A DNA stretch of 13,190 nt, taken from the NCBI GenBank assembly GCA_030597345.1, contig JAUVSA010000028.1, forward strand, positions 1-13,190, read 5' to 3'. Under the pieces are notes generated by a model that was not told where the DNA came from, searched no databases, and saw only the letters and a list, made by a program, of their open reading frames with translations. This document shows, in pieces, positions 1-7,512 of the stretch; position 1 is the first letter of the stretch, and each line of letters starts with the position of its first letter. The position numbers and the translations under genes were made by a program. This stretch comes from Bacillota bacterium. GTDB taxonomy: Bacteria; Armatimonadota; Hebobacteria; Hebobacterales; Hebobacteraceae.

Positions 1-1116
1 CATGGTGAGGTCGAAGGCGGTGCTGCGCAGCCCGCCCGGGGCCGGATAGCCGGTACCGAAGAGCCAACGGACGGCGTCTCCTCGCACGCGATACGTTCCC
101 TTCTCCGTAAGCACTTGGAGCCAGGCGATTCTGTCACCTCGCGAATTGGGTATCGCTTGGAGAGACTTCAACCTTCCCGGAGCGAGTCCTCGTTCGCCGA
201 GCACATGCGCGAGATTCGAGGAGACGAGGTTTTCGGCGGCCGCGCGGGACAGACGTCGAGTCCACGCTACGTCGTGATCGCGAGCGCAGTAAGGCTGGGC
301 GAAGGGAGAATGCGGCGGGGCGTCCTGGACCCCGCGGAGGTAGGGCAGAAGCTTGCCCTGGCGCACTTCCCAGGCAGGAGCCGTGGAGCCGCCGCAAGCG
401 GAGTGATAGACGGCATCCACGAGGAGGCCGTTCCAGGACAGGACCTGCCCCGCGGTCTCCTGAGCGGCGCGAGCGGCGGTGGATGCGTTGGCGGCTCCGC
501 CGGCATAGGCCTGGCAGTGGACGCGCGCGCAGATATCGGCCCCGTCCGGGGCATGAGCGCCGAGGTGGTGAAGCGCGTAAGTGCGGGCGGCAACCGCTTG
601 CGCCTTCATGGCTTCGAGGGGGAAGTAGGCAGGCATCTCGGCGGTCAGCACGCCAGCGACGTAGCTCTCCAGGTCGAGGTGCTCGACAACTCGGAGGCCG
701 CGAGATGTCAGGGAGATGTCGAGCACACCGGGGTATGTGGCTCGCCGACCCCAACCCCCGCGGCCGGATATGAGCGTGCTGCCATCCTCTGTCAGGGGCC
801 GGAGCCTGATCCGCGGACGAGCGGTCCGAACGCCGGCGCCCTGTACTCTCACGCGGCCTCCGGATGGAGCGAGGCGCAGGCTTGCGCCGGCAGCGATGGT
901 CGCCAGGCGGGCCTGGCTCTCCGCGTCCTCAAGGGCCGCTGTGCGTGTGGGGCGGAGAGTGAGCGTTCTCGCGTCCTTGAAGATGAGAACGCGGATGTCG
1001 CGCTGGCCGGCAGCGTAGGCACGAACGCGATCGACGGGCACCTCCCGGGGAAGAGCGCCGGTGAAGCCCAAGTGCCAGGAGAGCAGGGCTGCGCACGCCC
1101 AGGCCGAGGCGGTCAC
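1..1116 (-). CDS. SpoIID/LytB-domain protein, probable peptidoglycan lytic transglycosylase (3' end outside window)
   Basis: I translated the minus strand by hand: an unbroken frame of 372 codons runs from a GTG at 1116 to the left edge with no stop. It carries SpoIID family signatures: VAGVLTAEMP (153-162, with E160 in the position of the family's catalytic Glu), QAVAARTYAL (173-182), a C-x3-H-C cluster (C196, H200, C201) resembling the family's metal-binding cysteines, and YHSACGGSTA (237-246). SpoIID proteins cleave glycan strands lacking stem peptides, outside the membrane. The start is well fixed: an in-frame stop lies at 1140-1138, AGGGA precedes the GTG by about 9 bases, and the GTG overlaps the stop of the upstream HAD gene as GTGA. 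The N-terminus is hydrophobic (about residues 4-22), suggesting export, but has no Lys or Arg before that segment, which is odd for a signal peptide. The domain appears nearly complete at the edge. The family call is firm; a sporulation role is not implied. Confidence 0.9.
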   Translation of the reverse strand, partial: MTASAWACAALLSWHLGFTGALPREVPVDRVRAYAAGQRDIRVLIFKDARTLTLRPTRTAALEDAESQARLATIAAGASLRLAPSGGRVRVQGAGVRTARPRIRLRPLTEDGSTLISGRGGWGRRATYPGVLDISLTSRGLRVVEHLDLESYVAGVLTAEMPAYFPLEAMKAQAVAARTYALHHLGAHAPDGADICARVHCQAYAGGAANASTAARAAQETAGQVLSWNGLLVDAVYHSACGGSTAPAWEVRQGKLLPYLRGVQDAPPHSPFAQPYCARDHDVAWTRRLSRAAAENLVSSNLAHVLGERGLAPGRLKSLQAIPNSRGDRIAWLQVLTEKGTYRVRGDAVRWLFGTGYPAPGGLRSTAFDLTM

Positions 1117-1772
1117 GGAGCCACTTCCCTGTGATTGTCAAGCCAGGCGGGGAGGTCGGCGATGCTGTCGATGACGGCGTCGGCGCCGGCACTCAGGAGA
1201 GCGTCGTCGGAGCTGCTGCCGGTACGCACGCCAACAGAGAGGCGGACGCCGGCGGCGCGGCCCGCCTCCATGTCGTAGGCGTGATCGCCTACCATGGCCG
1301 CTCGATCCACGGTGCGTCGAAGCGCAGCCAGGGAGCGGTAGACGTGGTCGGGATCGGGTTTGGCGCGGGGGACGTCATCTCGGGTGAGGAGCACGTCGTA
1401 GGCGGAGAACCCCCGCAGCACTATCTCGCTTGCGGCGCGGCAGTTCCGGGTGATGAGGGCGACACTGATTCCAGATTGACGCAGGTGCGAAAGCGCCTCC
1501 TCAGCACCGGGCAGAAGGCGGGCCCGGCGCGCGGCGCCAACCTCCATGGCGACCACCGCGGCCTCGGCCTCGGCGCGAAAGGCAGGACCATCATCTCCAA
1601 GGCGTGAGGCGACCGCGTCGATCTGCTCGATCACCCCTGGAATATCAAGCGCCGCTGCGTCTACTCCGCGCTGGACGGCGACGCGTCGAACAGCAGCTCG
1701 CAGGGCGTCGAAGTCATAGGGGCAGGTTGCCACCGTGCCATCCACATCCAGGATGACGGCTTCTATAGGCAT
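1113..1772 (-). CDS. HAD-superfamily phosphatase, phosphoglycolate-phosphatase-like
   Basis: This 219-residue protein has the full HAD motif set: DVDGT (9-13, nucleophile D9 and general acid D11), LITRN (106-110, motif II T108), K138 in the AKPD segment, and GDHAYD (162-167, with D163 and D167 for magnesium). The helical region between motifs I and II is a C1-type cap, as in phosphoglycolate phosphatases and related small-phosphate hydrolases. The substrate cannot be read from the sequence. An upstream in-frame ATG at 1844 would add 24 residues and overlap fabF by 32 bases. I prefer the ATG at 1772 because family members begin a few residues before the DxDGT motif; neither start has a good ribosome binding site. 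It follows fabF after 40 bases and its stop overlaps the SpoIID-type start. A cytoplasmic metabolite-repair or dephosphorylation role is likely but inferred. Confidence 0.88.
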   Translation of the reverse strand: MPIEAVILDVDGTVATCPYDFDALRAAVRRVAVQRGVDAAALDIPGVIEQIDAVASRLGDDGPAFRAEAEAAVVAMEVGAARRARLLPGAEEALSHLRQSGISVALITRNCRAASEIVLRGFSAYDVLLTRDDVPRAKPDPDHVYRSLAALRRTVDRAAMVGDHAYDMEAGRAAGVRLSVGVRTGSSSDDALLSAGADAVIDSIADLPAWLDNHREVAP

Positions 1773-1812
1773 GGGCTGGGGTGCTCGCGGGTGGCTGCGG
1801 GCGACCGCGCGA

Positions 1813-3051
1813 TCAATCAATGCCTCTGACGATGAGGGTGGCATTGTGCCCGCCGAAGCCGAACGAGTTGGTCATGGCCGTGTGTACGGAGCTCTCGCGC
1901 GCTTCGTTGGGAACGTAGTCGAGATCGCACTCCGGGTCCGGATTATCGAGGTTGATGGTGGGGGGGACCACCTGATCGGCGATGGCGCGCAGGCACGCGA
2001 TCGCCTCGACGGCGCCGGCGGCGCCGAGGAGATGCCCTGTGACGGACTTGGTGGAACTGCAGGGGACGCGCTCGGCGCCGGCGCCGAAGACGCGCTTGAG
2101 CGCGCGCGTTTCAGCGAGATCACCAGTCGGGGTAGCGGTGCCGTGGGTGTTCACATAGTCGATATCGTCGGCACTCAGCTCTGCGTCGCGCAGTGCTGCC
2201 TCCATGGCGCGGGCCATACCGTCACCGTCCGGACAGGGCTGGGTGACGTGGTAGGCGTCGGCGCTCATGCCGTAGCCGATGATCTCTCCGTGAATGTTGG
2301 CTCCGCGGCGGCGGGCGTGCTCGAAGTCCTCGAGGATGACGATGCCCGCGCCTTCCGCCATAACGAAGCCGTCGCGGTCTCGGTCGAAGGGGCGGCTGGC
2401 GGCTGGCGGGTCATCGTTGCGGCGGGAGAGCGCGCGCATGGCGCAGAATCCGCCAAGGGCAAGGGGAGAGACGGCGGCCTCGCTTCCGCCGGCGATCATG
2501 ATCTCGGCGTCGCCGCGGCGGATGATTTCGGAGGCATCGCCGATGGCGTGCGCGCTGGTGGCACAAGCGGTAGCAACGGCGGAATTGGGGCCGCGAGCTT
2601 GGAAGAGCATGGCGCCGCGGCCGGCTGCCATGTCCATGATCAGCATGGGTATGAAGAAGGGACTGATCCGGCCGGGACCTCTTTCCAGGAGCACGCGGTG
2701 CTGTGCCTCCCAGGTCCAAGTGCCCCCAATGCCGGACCCGATGACAACCCCGAAGCGGTTGTGGTCGATGACATCGCGGTCGAGACCAGAGTCATCCACG
2801 GCCAGCTTTGCGGCGGCGATTGCGAACTGGACGAAGCGGTCGGTGTGGCGGATTTCCCGCCGCTCGATCCATGCCGCCGGATCGAAATCATTGACCTCGC
2901 CTGCAACCTGCGAAGAGAAGGCAGCGGCATCGAAGAGGGTAATGGCGGTGATGCCCGAGCGGCCGGCGCGCATGCCCTCCCAGGTGGGCTCAACGCCGAT
3001 GCCCAGGGGAGTGACAGCGCCCAGACCGGTGACTACTACACGTCGCTCCAT
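1813..3051 (-). CDS. fabF: 3-oxoacyl-[acyl-carrier-protein] synthase II (KAS II)
   Basis: This is a 412-residue condensing enzyme of the thiolase fold. It condenses malonyl-ACP with a growing acyl-ACP in type II fatty-acid elongation, in the cytoplasm. The catalytic triad is complete: C163 in the TACATSAHA segment, H303 in NTHGT, and H340 in KSVTGH, at the same residue numbers as E. coli FabF. The N-terminal VVVTGLGAVTPLG and C-terminal TNSFGFGGHN segments are also typical, and the length matches the family. The ATG at 3051 is preceded by GGGAG five bases upstream. It follows acpP after 80 bases, as in E. coli. Two Cys-His-His condensing enzymes of type FabB/FabF are not seen here, so this may be the main elongation synthase, but the rest of the genome is not visible. 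Confidence 0.97.
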   Translation of the reverse strand: MERRVVVTGLGAVTPLGIGVEPTWEGMRAGRSGITAITLFDAAAFSSQVAGEVNDFDPAAWIERREIRHTDRFVQFAIAAAKLAVDDSGLDRDVIDHNRFGVVIGSGIGGTWTWEAQHRVLLERGPGRISPFFIPMLIMDMAAGRGAMLFQARGPNSAVATACATSAHAIGDASEIIRRGDAEIMIAGGSEAAVSPLALGGFCAMRALSRRNDDPPAASRPFDRDRDGFVMAEGAGIVILEDFEHARRRGANIHGEIIGYGMSADAYHVTQPCPDGDGMARAMEAALRDAELSADDIDYVNTHGTATPTGDLAETRALKRVFGAGAERVPCSSTKSVTGHLLGAAGAVEAIACLRAIADQVVPPTINLDNPDPECDLDYVPNEARESSVHTAMTNSFGFGGHNATLIVRGID

Positions 3052-3131
3052 GGGGACTCCCGCAGGCGATTTCGTACTCGGTCGCGGATCGCGCCGCGCG
3101 CGAGGCGCAGATTGACCTACGAGTCGAGCAG

Positions 3132-3380
3132 CTACTTGGCGGCCTTCTTGGCTTGCACGTAGTTGACGATGTCAGCCACTGTCTTGATCTTGTCTGCTTC
3201 TTCTTCCGGGATGTCAGGCAGCTCGAACTTCTCTTCCAGGGCCATAAGCAGCTCTACCAGTGTGAGCGAGTCGGCCCTGAGGTCCTCCTCAAAGGACGCG
3301 TTTGTCGTGACGATCGATTTGTCGACACCGAGCTGCTCTGCAACCAATGTCCGGACCTCTTCCAAGATTGCTTCATCCAT
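3132..3380 (-). CDS. acpP: acyl carrier protein
   Basis: An 82-residue acidic four-helix carrier protein. The phosphopantetheine attachment site is S38 in the segment DLRADSLT (33-40), followed by the acidic recognition helix LVELLMALEEKFEL. Holo-ACP carries acyl chains between FabD, FabH, FabG, FabF and PlsX. The commonest form of the motif is DLGADSLD; here Arg35 replaces Gly and Thr40 replaces Asp, both tolerated in the family. The ATG at 3380 has an excellent GGAGG ribosome binding site (3390-3394) nine bases upstream. The gene is set off from fabG by 89 bases and from fabF by 80 bases, the widest gaps in this operon, which may allow separate control of the abundant ACP. Confidence 0.97.
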   Translation of the reverse strand: MDEAILEEVRTLVAEQLGVDKSIVTTNASFEEDLRADSLTLVELLMALEEKFELPDIPEEEADKIKTVADIVNYVQAKKAAK

Positions 3381-3389
3381 GCCTGGCTA

Positions 3390-3394
3390 CCTCC
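3390..3394 (-). promoter_or_regulatory. ribosome binding site of acpP
   Basis: The minus strand reads GGAGG here, nine bases before the acpP ATG at 3380. It is a full match to the anti-Shine-Dalgarno core, fitting the high translation expected for ACP. Confidence 0.75.
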
Positions 3395-3469
3395 GTGCAA
3401 GGACACATGAGCTGGGGGACAGCGAACTCGTGCCCACCCCCGCGTCTCGTTTTCTGGGCTAGAGGAATA

Positions 3470-4234
3470 TCACATATGCATCCCGCCGTCAACCTGCAAT
3501 ACCTGTCCGGTGATGTAGCTTGCCGACGGCGAGGCCAGAAATGCGACAACTTCCGCGACATCTTCCGGGCGGCCGAGGCGACCGAGGGGGATGAGGGAAG
3601 ACAGCTTCTCCTTCGCTTCAGGGCTGAGTTGGTCGGTCATGGGAGAGATGATGGAACCCGGGGCGACAGCATTTACGGTGATGCCGCGGGGGGCGAGCTC
3701 GCGCGCCAGGGACTTGGTGAGGCCGATCAGACCTGCCTTGGAGGCGGAGTAGTTGGCCTGTCCGGCGTTGCCCATGACGCCGACGACGGAGGCCATGTTG
3801 ATGATGCGACCTGAGCGCTGGCGAAGCATCGTCTTGGCGGCGGCGCGACTGCAGATGAAGGCCCCCGTCAGGTTGACTTCGAGGACAGTGCGCCACTGCT
3901 CGTCGGTCATGCGAACCAGGAGGCCGTCGCGGGTGATCCCTGCGTTGTTCACCAATACGTCGAGGCGGCCGAACTGGTCGAGAGTCTGCTTCACCATCGC
4001 CTCCACCTGGGCGCTATCCGTCACGTCCGCGGGGACTGCCAGAACCTTGCCTCCCGAACTCTGGATCTCCTCCGCGACCTCGGCGAGTTCCGCTTCCCCT
4101 TGCTCGATGTCGTTGATGGCAACCGGCCCTTGTCCCGCCAGTCGAAGTGCGATGATCCGACCGATACCCCTGCGGGCCCCGGTTATGAGTGTCACGGATT
4201 CAGATTGGGTTGTGCGTTCCGAGATGGAAGTCAC
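3470..4234 (-). CDS. fabG: 3-oxoacyl-[acyl-carrier-protein] reductase
   Basis: A 254-residue classical short-chain dehydrogenase/reductase, reducing 3-oxoacyl-ACP with NADPH in the fatty-acid elongation cycle. Visible motifs: nucleotide-binding TGARRGIG (18-25), NNAG (96-99), and the catalytic tetrad N121, S149, Y162 and K166 (YSASK, 162-166). The C-terminal ITGQVLQVDGGMHM segment is typical of FabG. The GTG at 4234 shares its last two bases with the fabD stop (GTGA overlap). AGGAG lies eight bases upstream (4243-4247), inside the fabD end, so translation is probably coupled to fabD. Other SDR reductases share these motifs; the assignment as FabG rests on its place between fabD and acpP as well as on the sequence. 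Confidence 0.96.
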   Translation of the reverse strand: MTSISERTTQSESVTLITGARRGIGRIIALRLAGQGPVAINDIEQGEAELAEVAEEIQSSGGKVLAVPADVTDSAQVEAMVKQTLDQFGRLDVLVNNAGITRDGLLVRMTDEQWRTVLEVNLTGAFICSRAAAKTMLRQRSGRIINMASVVGVMGNAGQANYSASKAGLIGLTKSLARELAPRGITVNAVAPGSIISPMTDQLSPEAKEKLSSLIPLGRLGRPEDVAEVVAFLASPSASYITGQVLQVDGGMHM

Positions 4235-5178
4235 AGTTTCATCTCCTGGAGGAGGGTTTGGAGCTCGTCACCGGTGCCCACGGACAGGATTCGGGCGTCG
4301 GCGGCGATGCGAGGGATGAGCTTGGTGAGCACCCTGCCGGGACCGACTTCCAGGAAGAGGTCGGCGCCGTCGGCTATCATGCGGCGCACGGAGGTCGACC
4401 AGAGGACAGGGTTGGTCATCTGGTCTGTCATTGCTCTGCGAACGCCGCCCTCATCGGTTACCGGTTCCGCGCTGGCGTTTGCGACCACCGGGGTATGCGG
4501 GGCTCTGATGGGAGCTTCCGCGACCAGACCGGCGAAGATGTGCGCGGCATCTTCCATCAAAGGTGAGTGGAAAGCACCGGAGACTCGCAGGGGGATGGTG
4601 CGGCCGCCGGCGGCCTTGACCGCCGCGGCTAACTCCTCCAGCGCGGCCGGTTCGCCGGAGACGACGACCTGACCAGGGGAGTTGAAGTTGGCCGGAACAA
4701 CAACCCCCGCGCGTTTAGCCTGTTCGCAGAGTTCAGCGACCTTCCTGTCCGGGAGCCCTATGACAGCCAGCATGCCGCCGGGATTCCGCCTGGCGGCATC
4801 CTCCATGAGTTCTCCCCGTCGGCGCACGAGTCGGAGCGCGGGCTCGAAATCGAGGGCTCCAGAGGCGACCCAGGCGCTGAACTCGCCGAGGCTGTGGCCG
4901 GCCACCATGTGTGGGGTCAGGCCACGGGCGCGGAGTGCAGACAGCCAGCCGATGCACGTCGTCAAGAGGGCGGGCTGGGTTATATCGGTGCGCATAAGCG
5001 CGGCCTCGCTGCCGCGCGTGCAGAGCTCGGCCAGATCGAGCCCCAGGATCTCTCCTGCTTGCCGGAAGATGGACTGTGCGGCTGGCTCCTCGGCCAGGAG
5101 GTCGGCGGCCATGCCGGCGCGTTGGGATGCCTGACCGGGGAAGAGGAAGGCGATGCTGCCGGACCCGGCGGTCACCAT
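4231..5178 (-). CDS. fabD: malonyl-CoA:acyl-carrier-protein transacylase
   Basis: A 315-residue acyltransferase that moves malonyl from CoA to ACP, supplying the extender for FabH and FabF. The oxyanion-forming LFPGQASQ segment (12-19), nucleophile S96 in GHSLGE (94-99), R121 of the malonate-binding helix, and H204 in GAFHSPLM (201-208) are all present, as is LEVGPG (276-281). The frame is open well upstream into fabH, but those residues look nothing like the family. The homologous protein begins at the ATG at 5178, within ATGGTGA, where it overlaps the fabH stop by seven bases. A GTG three bases later (5175) would give the more usual GTGA overlap. The ribosome binding site is weak, so coupling to fabH is likely. 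Confidence 0.96.
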   Translation of the reverse strand: MVTAGSGSIAFLFPGQASQRAGMAADLLAEEPAAQSIFRQAGEILGLDLAELCTRGSEAALMRTDITQPALLTTCIGWLSALRARGLTPHMVAGHSLGEFSAWVASGALDFEPALRLVRRRGELMEDAARRNPGGMLAVIGLPDRKVAELCEQAKRAGVVVPANFNSPGQVVVSGEPAALEELAAAVKAAGGRTIPLRVSGAFHSPLMEDAAHIFAGLVAEAPIRAPHTPVVANASAEPVTDEGGVRRAMTDQMTNPVLWSTSVRRMIADGADLFLEVGPGRVLTKLIPRIAADARILSVGTGDELQTLLQEMKL

Positions 5179-6164
5179 CGGAGCACCAGGGTGCCCCAGC
5201 TGAGTCCCGCGCCGAAGCTGGAAAGGAGGACGTGGTGGCCGGGCCGAATGCGGCCGTCGCGCACGGCCTCGTCGAGGGCAAGAGGAATGGAGGCAGCGGA
5301 GGTGTTTCCGTAGCGATCCAGGTTGCGGACGAACCGCTCGTAAGGGATGCTGAGCCGCTTGGCGGCGGCGGCGATGATGCGCAGGTTGGCCTGGTGCGGG
5401 ATGACAATGTCGATGTCGCTCATGGTGAGCCCGGCTTGACTCACCGCTTCTTCGGAGGACTCGGCCATGGCGCGGACGGCGAACTTGAAGACCTCGGGGC
5501 CGTTCATGGTGAGATAGTGGCAACGGTCGGCCACGGACTGCTCGCTGGCCGGCATGCGGGAGCCGCCACCAGGTATCTTCAGGGCGTCTGCATGGGTGCC
5601 ATCGTTGCCGAGCGAGTAAGCGAGGATGCCGCCTCCTTCGGAGACGGGAGCCAGGACGGCCGCGCCCGCGGCATCTCCGAAAAGCACACATGTGCTGCGG
5701 TCCTCCCAGTCAGTGACCTTGGAGAGGGTTTCGGCCCCCACGACGAGAGCCCGTTGATAAGCGCCTGAGCCGATCAGTGCCCCGCAGACGGCCATCCCGT
5801 AGACGAAGCCCGTACAGCCGACCAAGATGTCGAAGGCCGTGGCTCGGTGCGCTCCAAGCGCCTGCTGGAGGAGGGAGGCGGTGCAGGGGAAGAACATGTC
5901 CGGAGTGATGGTGGCGACGATCACAAGGTCTATGTCGGCAGCGGAAATCCCAGCGCTTTCGAGCGCCGAGCGAGCGCTGCCGAGGGCGAGGTCGGAGGTG
6001 GCAACATCAGCCTCCGCGATGTGCCGCTCCTGGATGCCGGTGCGGGTGCGGATCCATTCGTCCGAGGTATCGACCATTCTCGCGAGGTCGAAGTTGGTGA
6101 GTACCCGAGGAGGTGCGTAGGACCCGGTCCCGATGATGCCGACAGGCCGTAGCTCACGTGTCAA
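5172..6164 (-). CDS. fabH: 3-oxoacyl-[acyl-carrier-protein] synthase III (KAS III)
   Basis: A 330-residue initiating condensing enzyme joining an acyl-CoA primer to malonyl-ACP. The triad is complete: C117 in the GCTGFVYG segment, H257 in PHQAN (256-260), and N287 in GNTSAAS (286-292). The N-terminal GIIGTGSYAPPRVLTN and DTSDEWIRTRTGI segments are standard. The residues before the active Cys read VGC, where AAC is more common; this could affect primer choice, but that is a guess. The start is a TTG at 6164. An in-frame stop lies nine bases upstream and AAGGTGAG (6173-6180) sits eight bases upstream, overlapping the plsX stop, so no ATG or GTG alternative exists upstream of the conserved N-terminus. 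The gene lies nine bases after plsX. Confidence 0.96.
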   Translation of the reverse strand: MTRELRPVGIIGTGSYAPPRVLTNFDLARMVDTSDEWIRTRTGIQERHIAEADVATSDLALGSARSALESAGISAADIDLVIVATITPDMFFPCTASLLQQALGAHRATAFDILVGCTGFVYGMAVCGALIGSGAYQRALVVGAETLSKVTDWEDRSTCVLFGDAAGAAVLAPVSEGGGILAYSLGNDGTHADALKIPGGGSRMPASEQSVADRCHYLTMNGPEVFKFAVRAMAESSEEAVSQAGLTMSDIDIVIPHQANLRIIAAAAKRLSIPYERFVRNLDRYGNTSAASIPLALDEAVRDGRIRPGHHVLLSSFGAGLSWGTLVLRW

Positions 6165-6172
6165 TCTTGGCG

Positions 6173-6180
6173 CTCACCTT
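6173..6180 (-). promoter_or_regulatory. ribosome binding site of fabH, overlapping the plsX stop
   Basis: The minus strand reads AAGGTGAG, eight bases before the fabH TTG. Its TGA is the stop codon of plsX, so ribosomes ending plsX sit on the fabH start site. It supports the unusual TTG start. Confidence 0.7.
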
Positions 6181-7214
6181 TGTGAGTCTGATTTTCGTCC
6201 GGCGGCCGCCCTGGGAGGCTGCCCGCCGACTCGTTCGGCGGAGGCGGCGAGCTGCTCCAGCACGCGCTGGTCGGCCAGCTCTTTCGCCACGCGGATGGCA
6301 TTCTCCACGGCGGCCGGGGTGGAACGTCCGTGCCCAATTATGCAGATGCCGTTGACCCCCAGGAGAAGCGCGCCACCGTAGGAGGCGTAGTCGAACTCCT
6401 CGGCCAGGCGGCGAAGCGCAGGGCGGAGCATCCAAGCGCCGAGGCGGCTGCGCCAGCTCGTGGCAAGGCGTTCTCTCAGGAGGGACCAGATGAGCTCAGC
6501 GTAACCCTCAATGGACTTCAAGATGGCGTTGCCGACGAAGCCGTCACACACGACTACGTCGACGTTGCCCTCCGCAACGTGCCGGCCCTCGACGTTACCG
6601 ATGAAGTTGATAGGTTCTTCCTTCAGCACCGGATGCGCTTGCTTGGTGAGGGCGTTTCCCTTGGACGGTTCTTCGCCGATACTGAGCAGCCCGACGCGCG
6701 GGCGGTCGACGTGCAAGACGCACTGGGCATAGACGGAACCCATGCGCGCGAAATCCCTCAGGTTCTCCGGGCGGCAGTCCACGGTGGCGCCAACGTCGAG
6801 GATGATGACGGGCCCGCGCTGGCTGGGTAGCAGCATGGCGATTGCCGGGCGGTCGACCCCAGGCAGGAGACCAAGTCGGAGGGTAGCGGCGCCCATTGCG
6901 GCCCCTGAGTTGCCCGCGGACACAACGGCGCAGGCGCGGCCGTCTTTGACCAAGTCGGTGGCCACAACGATGGATGAGGTACGTTTGCGAAGGAGGGCGG
7001 GGCCGGGGTTCTCATCCATCTGGATGACGCTGTCTGCGGGCACGATCTCAAGTCCCCGCGGGGGGCGCGGGCTTCGGCCGAGCTCGGCCTCGAGCGCGGT
7101 TCTGTCGCCGACCAAGAGAACCCGAACGCTGAGTCTGTCGGCCGCCCGGATGGCGCCAGCCACGGTGACTGCGGGGGCGTGATCACCCCCCATGGCGTCT
7201 AAGGCGATGGGCAT
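6174..7214 (-). CDS. plsX: phosphate acyltransferase PlsX (acyl-ACP:phosphate transacylase)
   Basis: A 346-residue enzyme that converts acyl-ACP to acyl-phosphate, the donor for PlsY in phospholipid synthesis; it is a peripheral membrane protein in studied species. Family signatures: DAMGGDHAP (6-14), SAGNSGA (99-105), NVEGR (207-211), DGFVGNA (224-230) and the YGGALLLGVNG segment (from 279). Length is normal; the last 20 or so residues are a polar, basic tail. Start choice: the ATG at 7214 gives the usual N-terminus. GGGAGGG (7227-7233) lies 12 bases upstream of it and only nine upstream of a TTG at 7217, so initiation one codon earlier is possible. A GTG at 7235 would consume the ribosome binding site and is unlikely. 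Confidence 0.95.
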   Translation of the reverse strand: MPIALDAMGGDHAPAVTVAGAIRAADRLSVRVLLVGDRTALEAELGRSPRPPRGLEIVPADSVIQMDENPGPALLRKRTSSIVVATDLVKDGRACAVVSAGNSGAAMGAATLRLGLLPGVDRPAIAMLLPSQRGPVIILDVGATVDCRPENLRDFARMGSVYAQCVLHVDRPRVGLLSIGEEPSKGNALTKQAHPVLKEEPINFIGNVEGRHVAEGNVDVVVCDGFVGNAILKSIEGYAELIWSLLRERLATSWRSRLGAWMLRPALRRLAEEFDYASYGGALLLGVNGICIIGHGRSTPAAVENAIRVAKELADQRVLEQLAASAERVGGQPPRAAAGRKSDSQR

Positions 7215-7259
7215 CAAGACAGTCGGCCCTCCCACGTGAATGGCGTGGCAGGCGGCGCA

Positions 7260-7460
7260 CTAAGTGCGGCCACGATGGACTCGCTGCTTGACCTCAACCA
7301 CCGATTGGCCAGCGTAGTTGCCACAGGCAGGGCAGGCGCGGTGAGGCAGTCTGAGCGCCCGGCAATCCGGGCAAGGGGCAAGGTTAGGCGCCTTCAGCCG
7401 CCAGTTGGCGCGCCGCTTGGCCTGTCGGCTTCGCGAATGTCGTCTCTTTGGCAGTGCCAC
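7260..7460 (-). CDS. rpmF: 50S ribosomal protein L32 (bL32), zinc-binding form
   Basis: A 66-residue ribosomal protein. The basic N-terminus (ALPKRRHSRSRQAKRR) and the APNL segment are typical. It is the four-cysteine form: C30-x2-C33 and C43-x2-C46, expected to bind zinc; many bacteria also have a Cys-free paralogue used under zinc limitation. The frame is open further upstream, but the family begins at M-x-x-P-K-R-R, and the GTG at 7460 has a full GGAGG eight bases upstream, which decides the start. The C-terminal residues after VVEV (KQRVHRGRT) are a few more than in many homologues. It sits 52 bases after the DUF177 gene and 45 bases before plsX, the conserved yceD-rpmF-plsX order. Confidence 0.95.
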   Translation of the reverse strand: MALPKRRHSRSRQAKRRANWRLKAPNLAPCPDCRALRLPHRACPACGNYAGQSVVEVKQRVHRGRT

Positions 7461-7468
7461 AACAGGTA

Positions 7469-7473
7469 CCTCC
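7469..7473 (-). promoter_or_regulatory. ribosome binding site of rpmF
   Basis: The minus strand reads GGAGG eight bases before the GTG at 7460. It places the start of bL32 inside a longer open frame. Confidence 0.75.
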
Positions 7474-7512
7474 GCAGGTGCCTCCGCGAATTCCTGGGCC
7501 CGCGGTAGGGCC

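Noticed and set aside
134..754. A 206-codon minus-strand frame within the SpoIID-type gene
   Set aside because: It is a shifted frame of that gene; its product is Arg/Pro/Ser-rich, a typical shadow composition.
115..1134. A 339-codon plus-strand open frame at the left edge
   Set aside because: The opposite strand encodes a clear SpoIID-type protein with several family motifs across the same span. The plus-strand product is low-complexity and unlike any family I know.
1735..3162. A 475-codon open frame on the plus strand across fabF and its upstream gap
   Set aside because: It is antisense to fabF, whose catalytic triad and length are exact. Its product is Gly/Ala/Asp-rich with no recognisable domain, as expected from the complement of a GC-rich gene.
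5179..5691. N-terminal extension of fabD by 171 codons
   Set aside because: The extra residues lie in the wrong frame of fabH, are Arg/Pro-rich and have no FabD similarity. The family N-terminus begins at the ATG at 5178.
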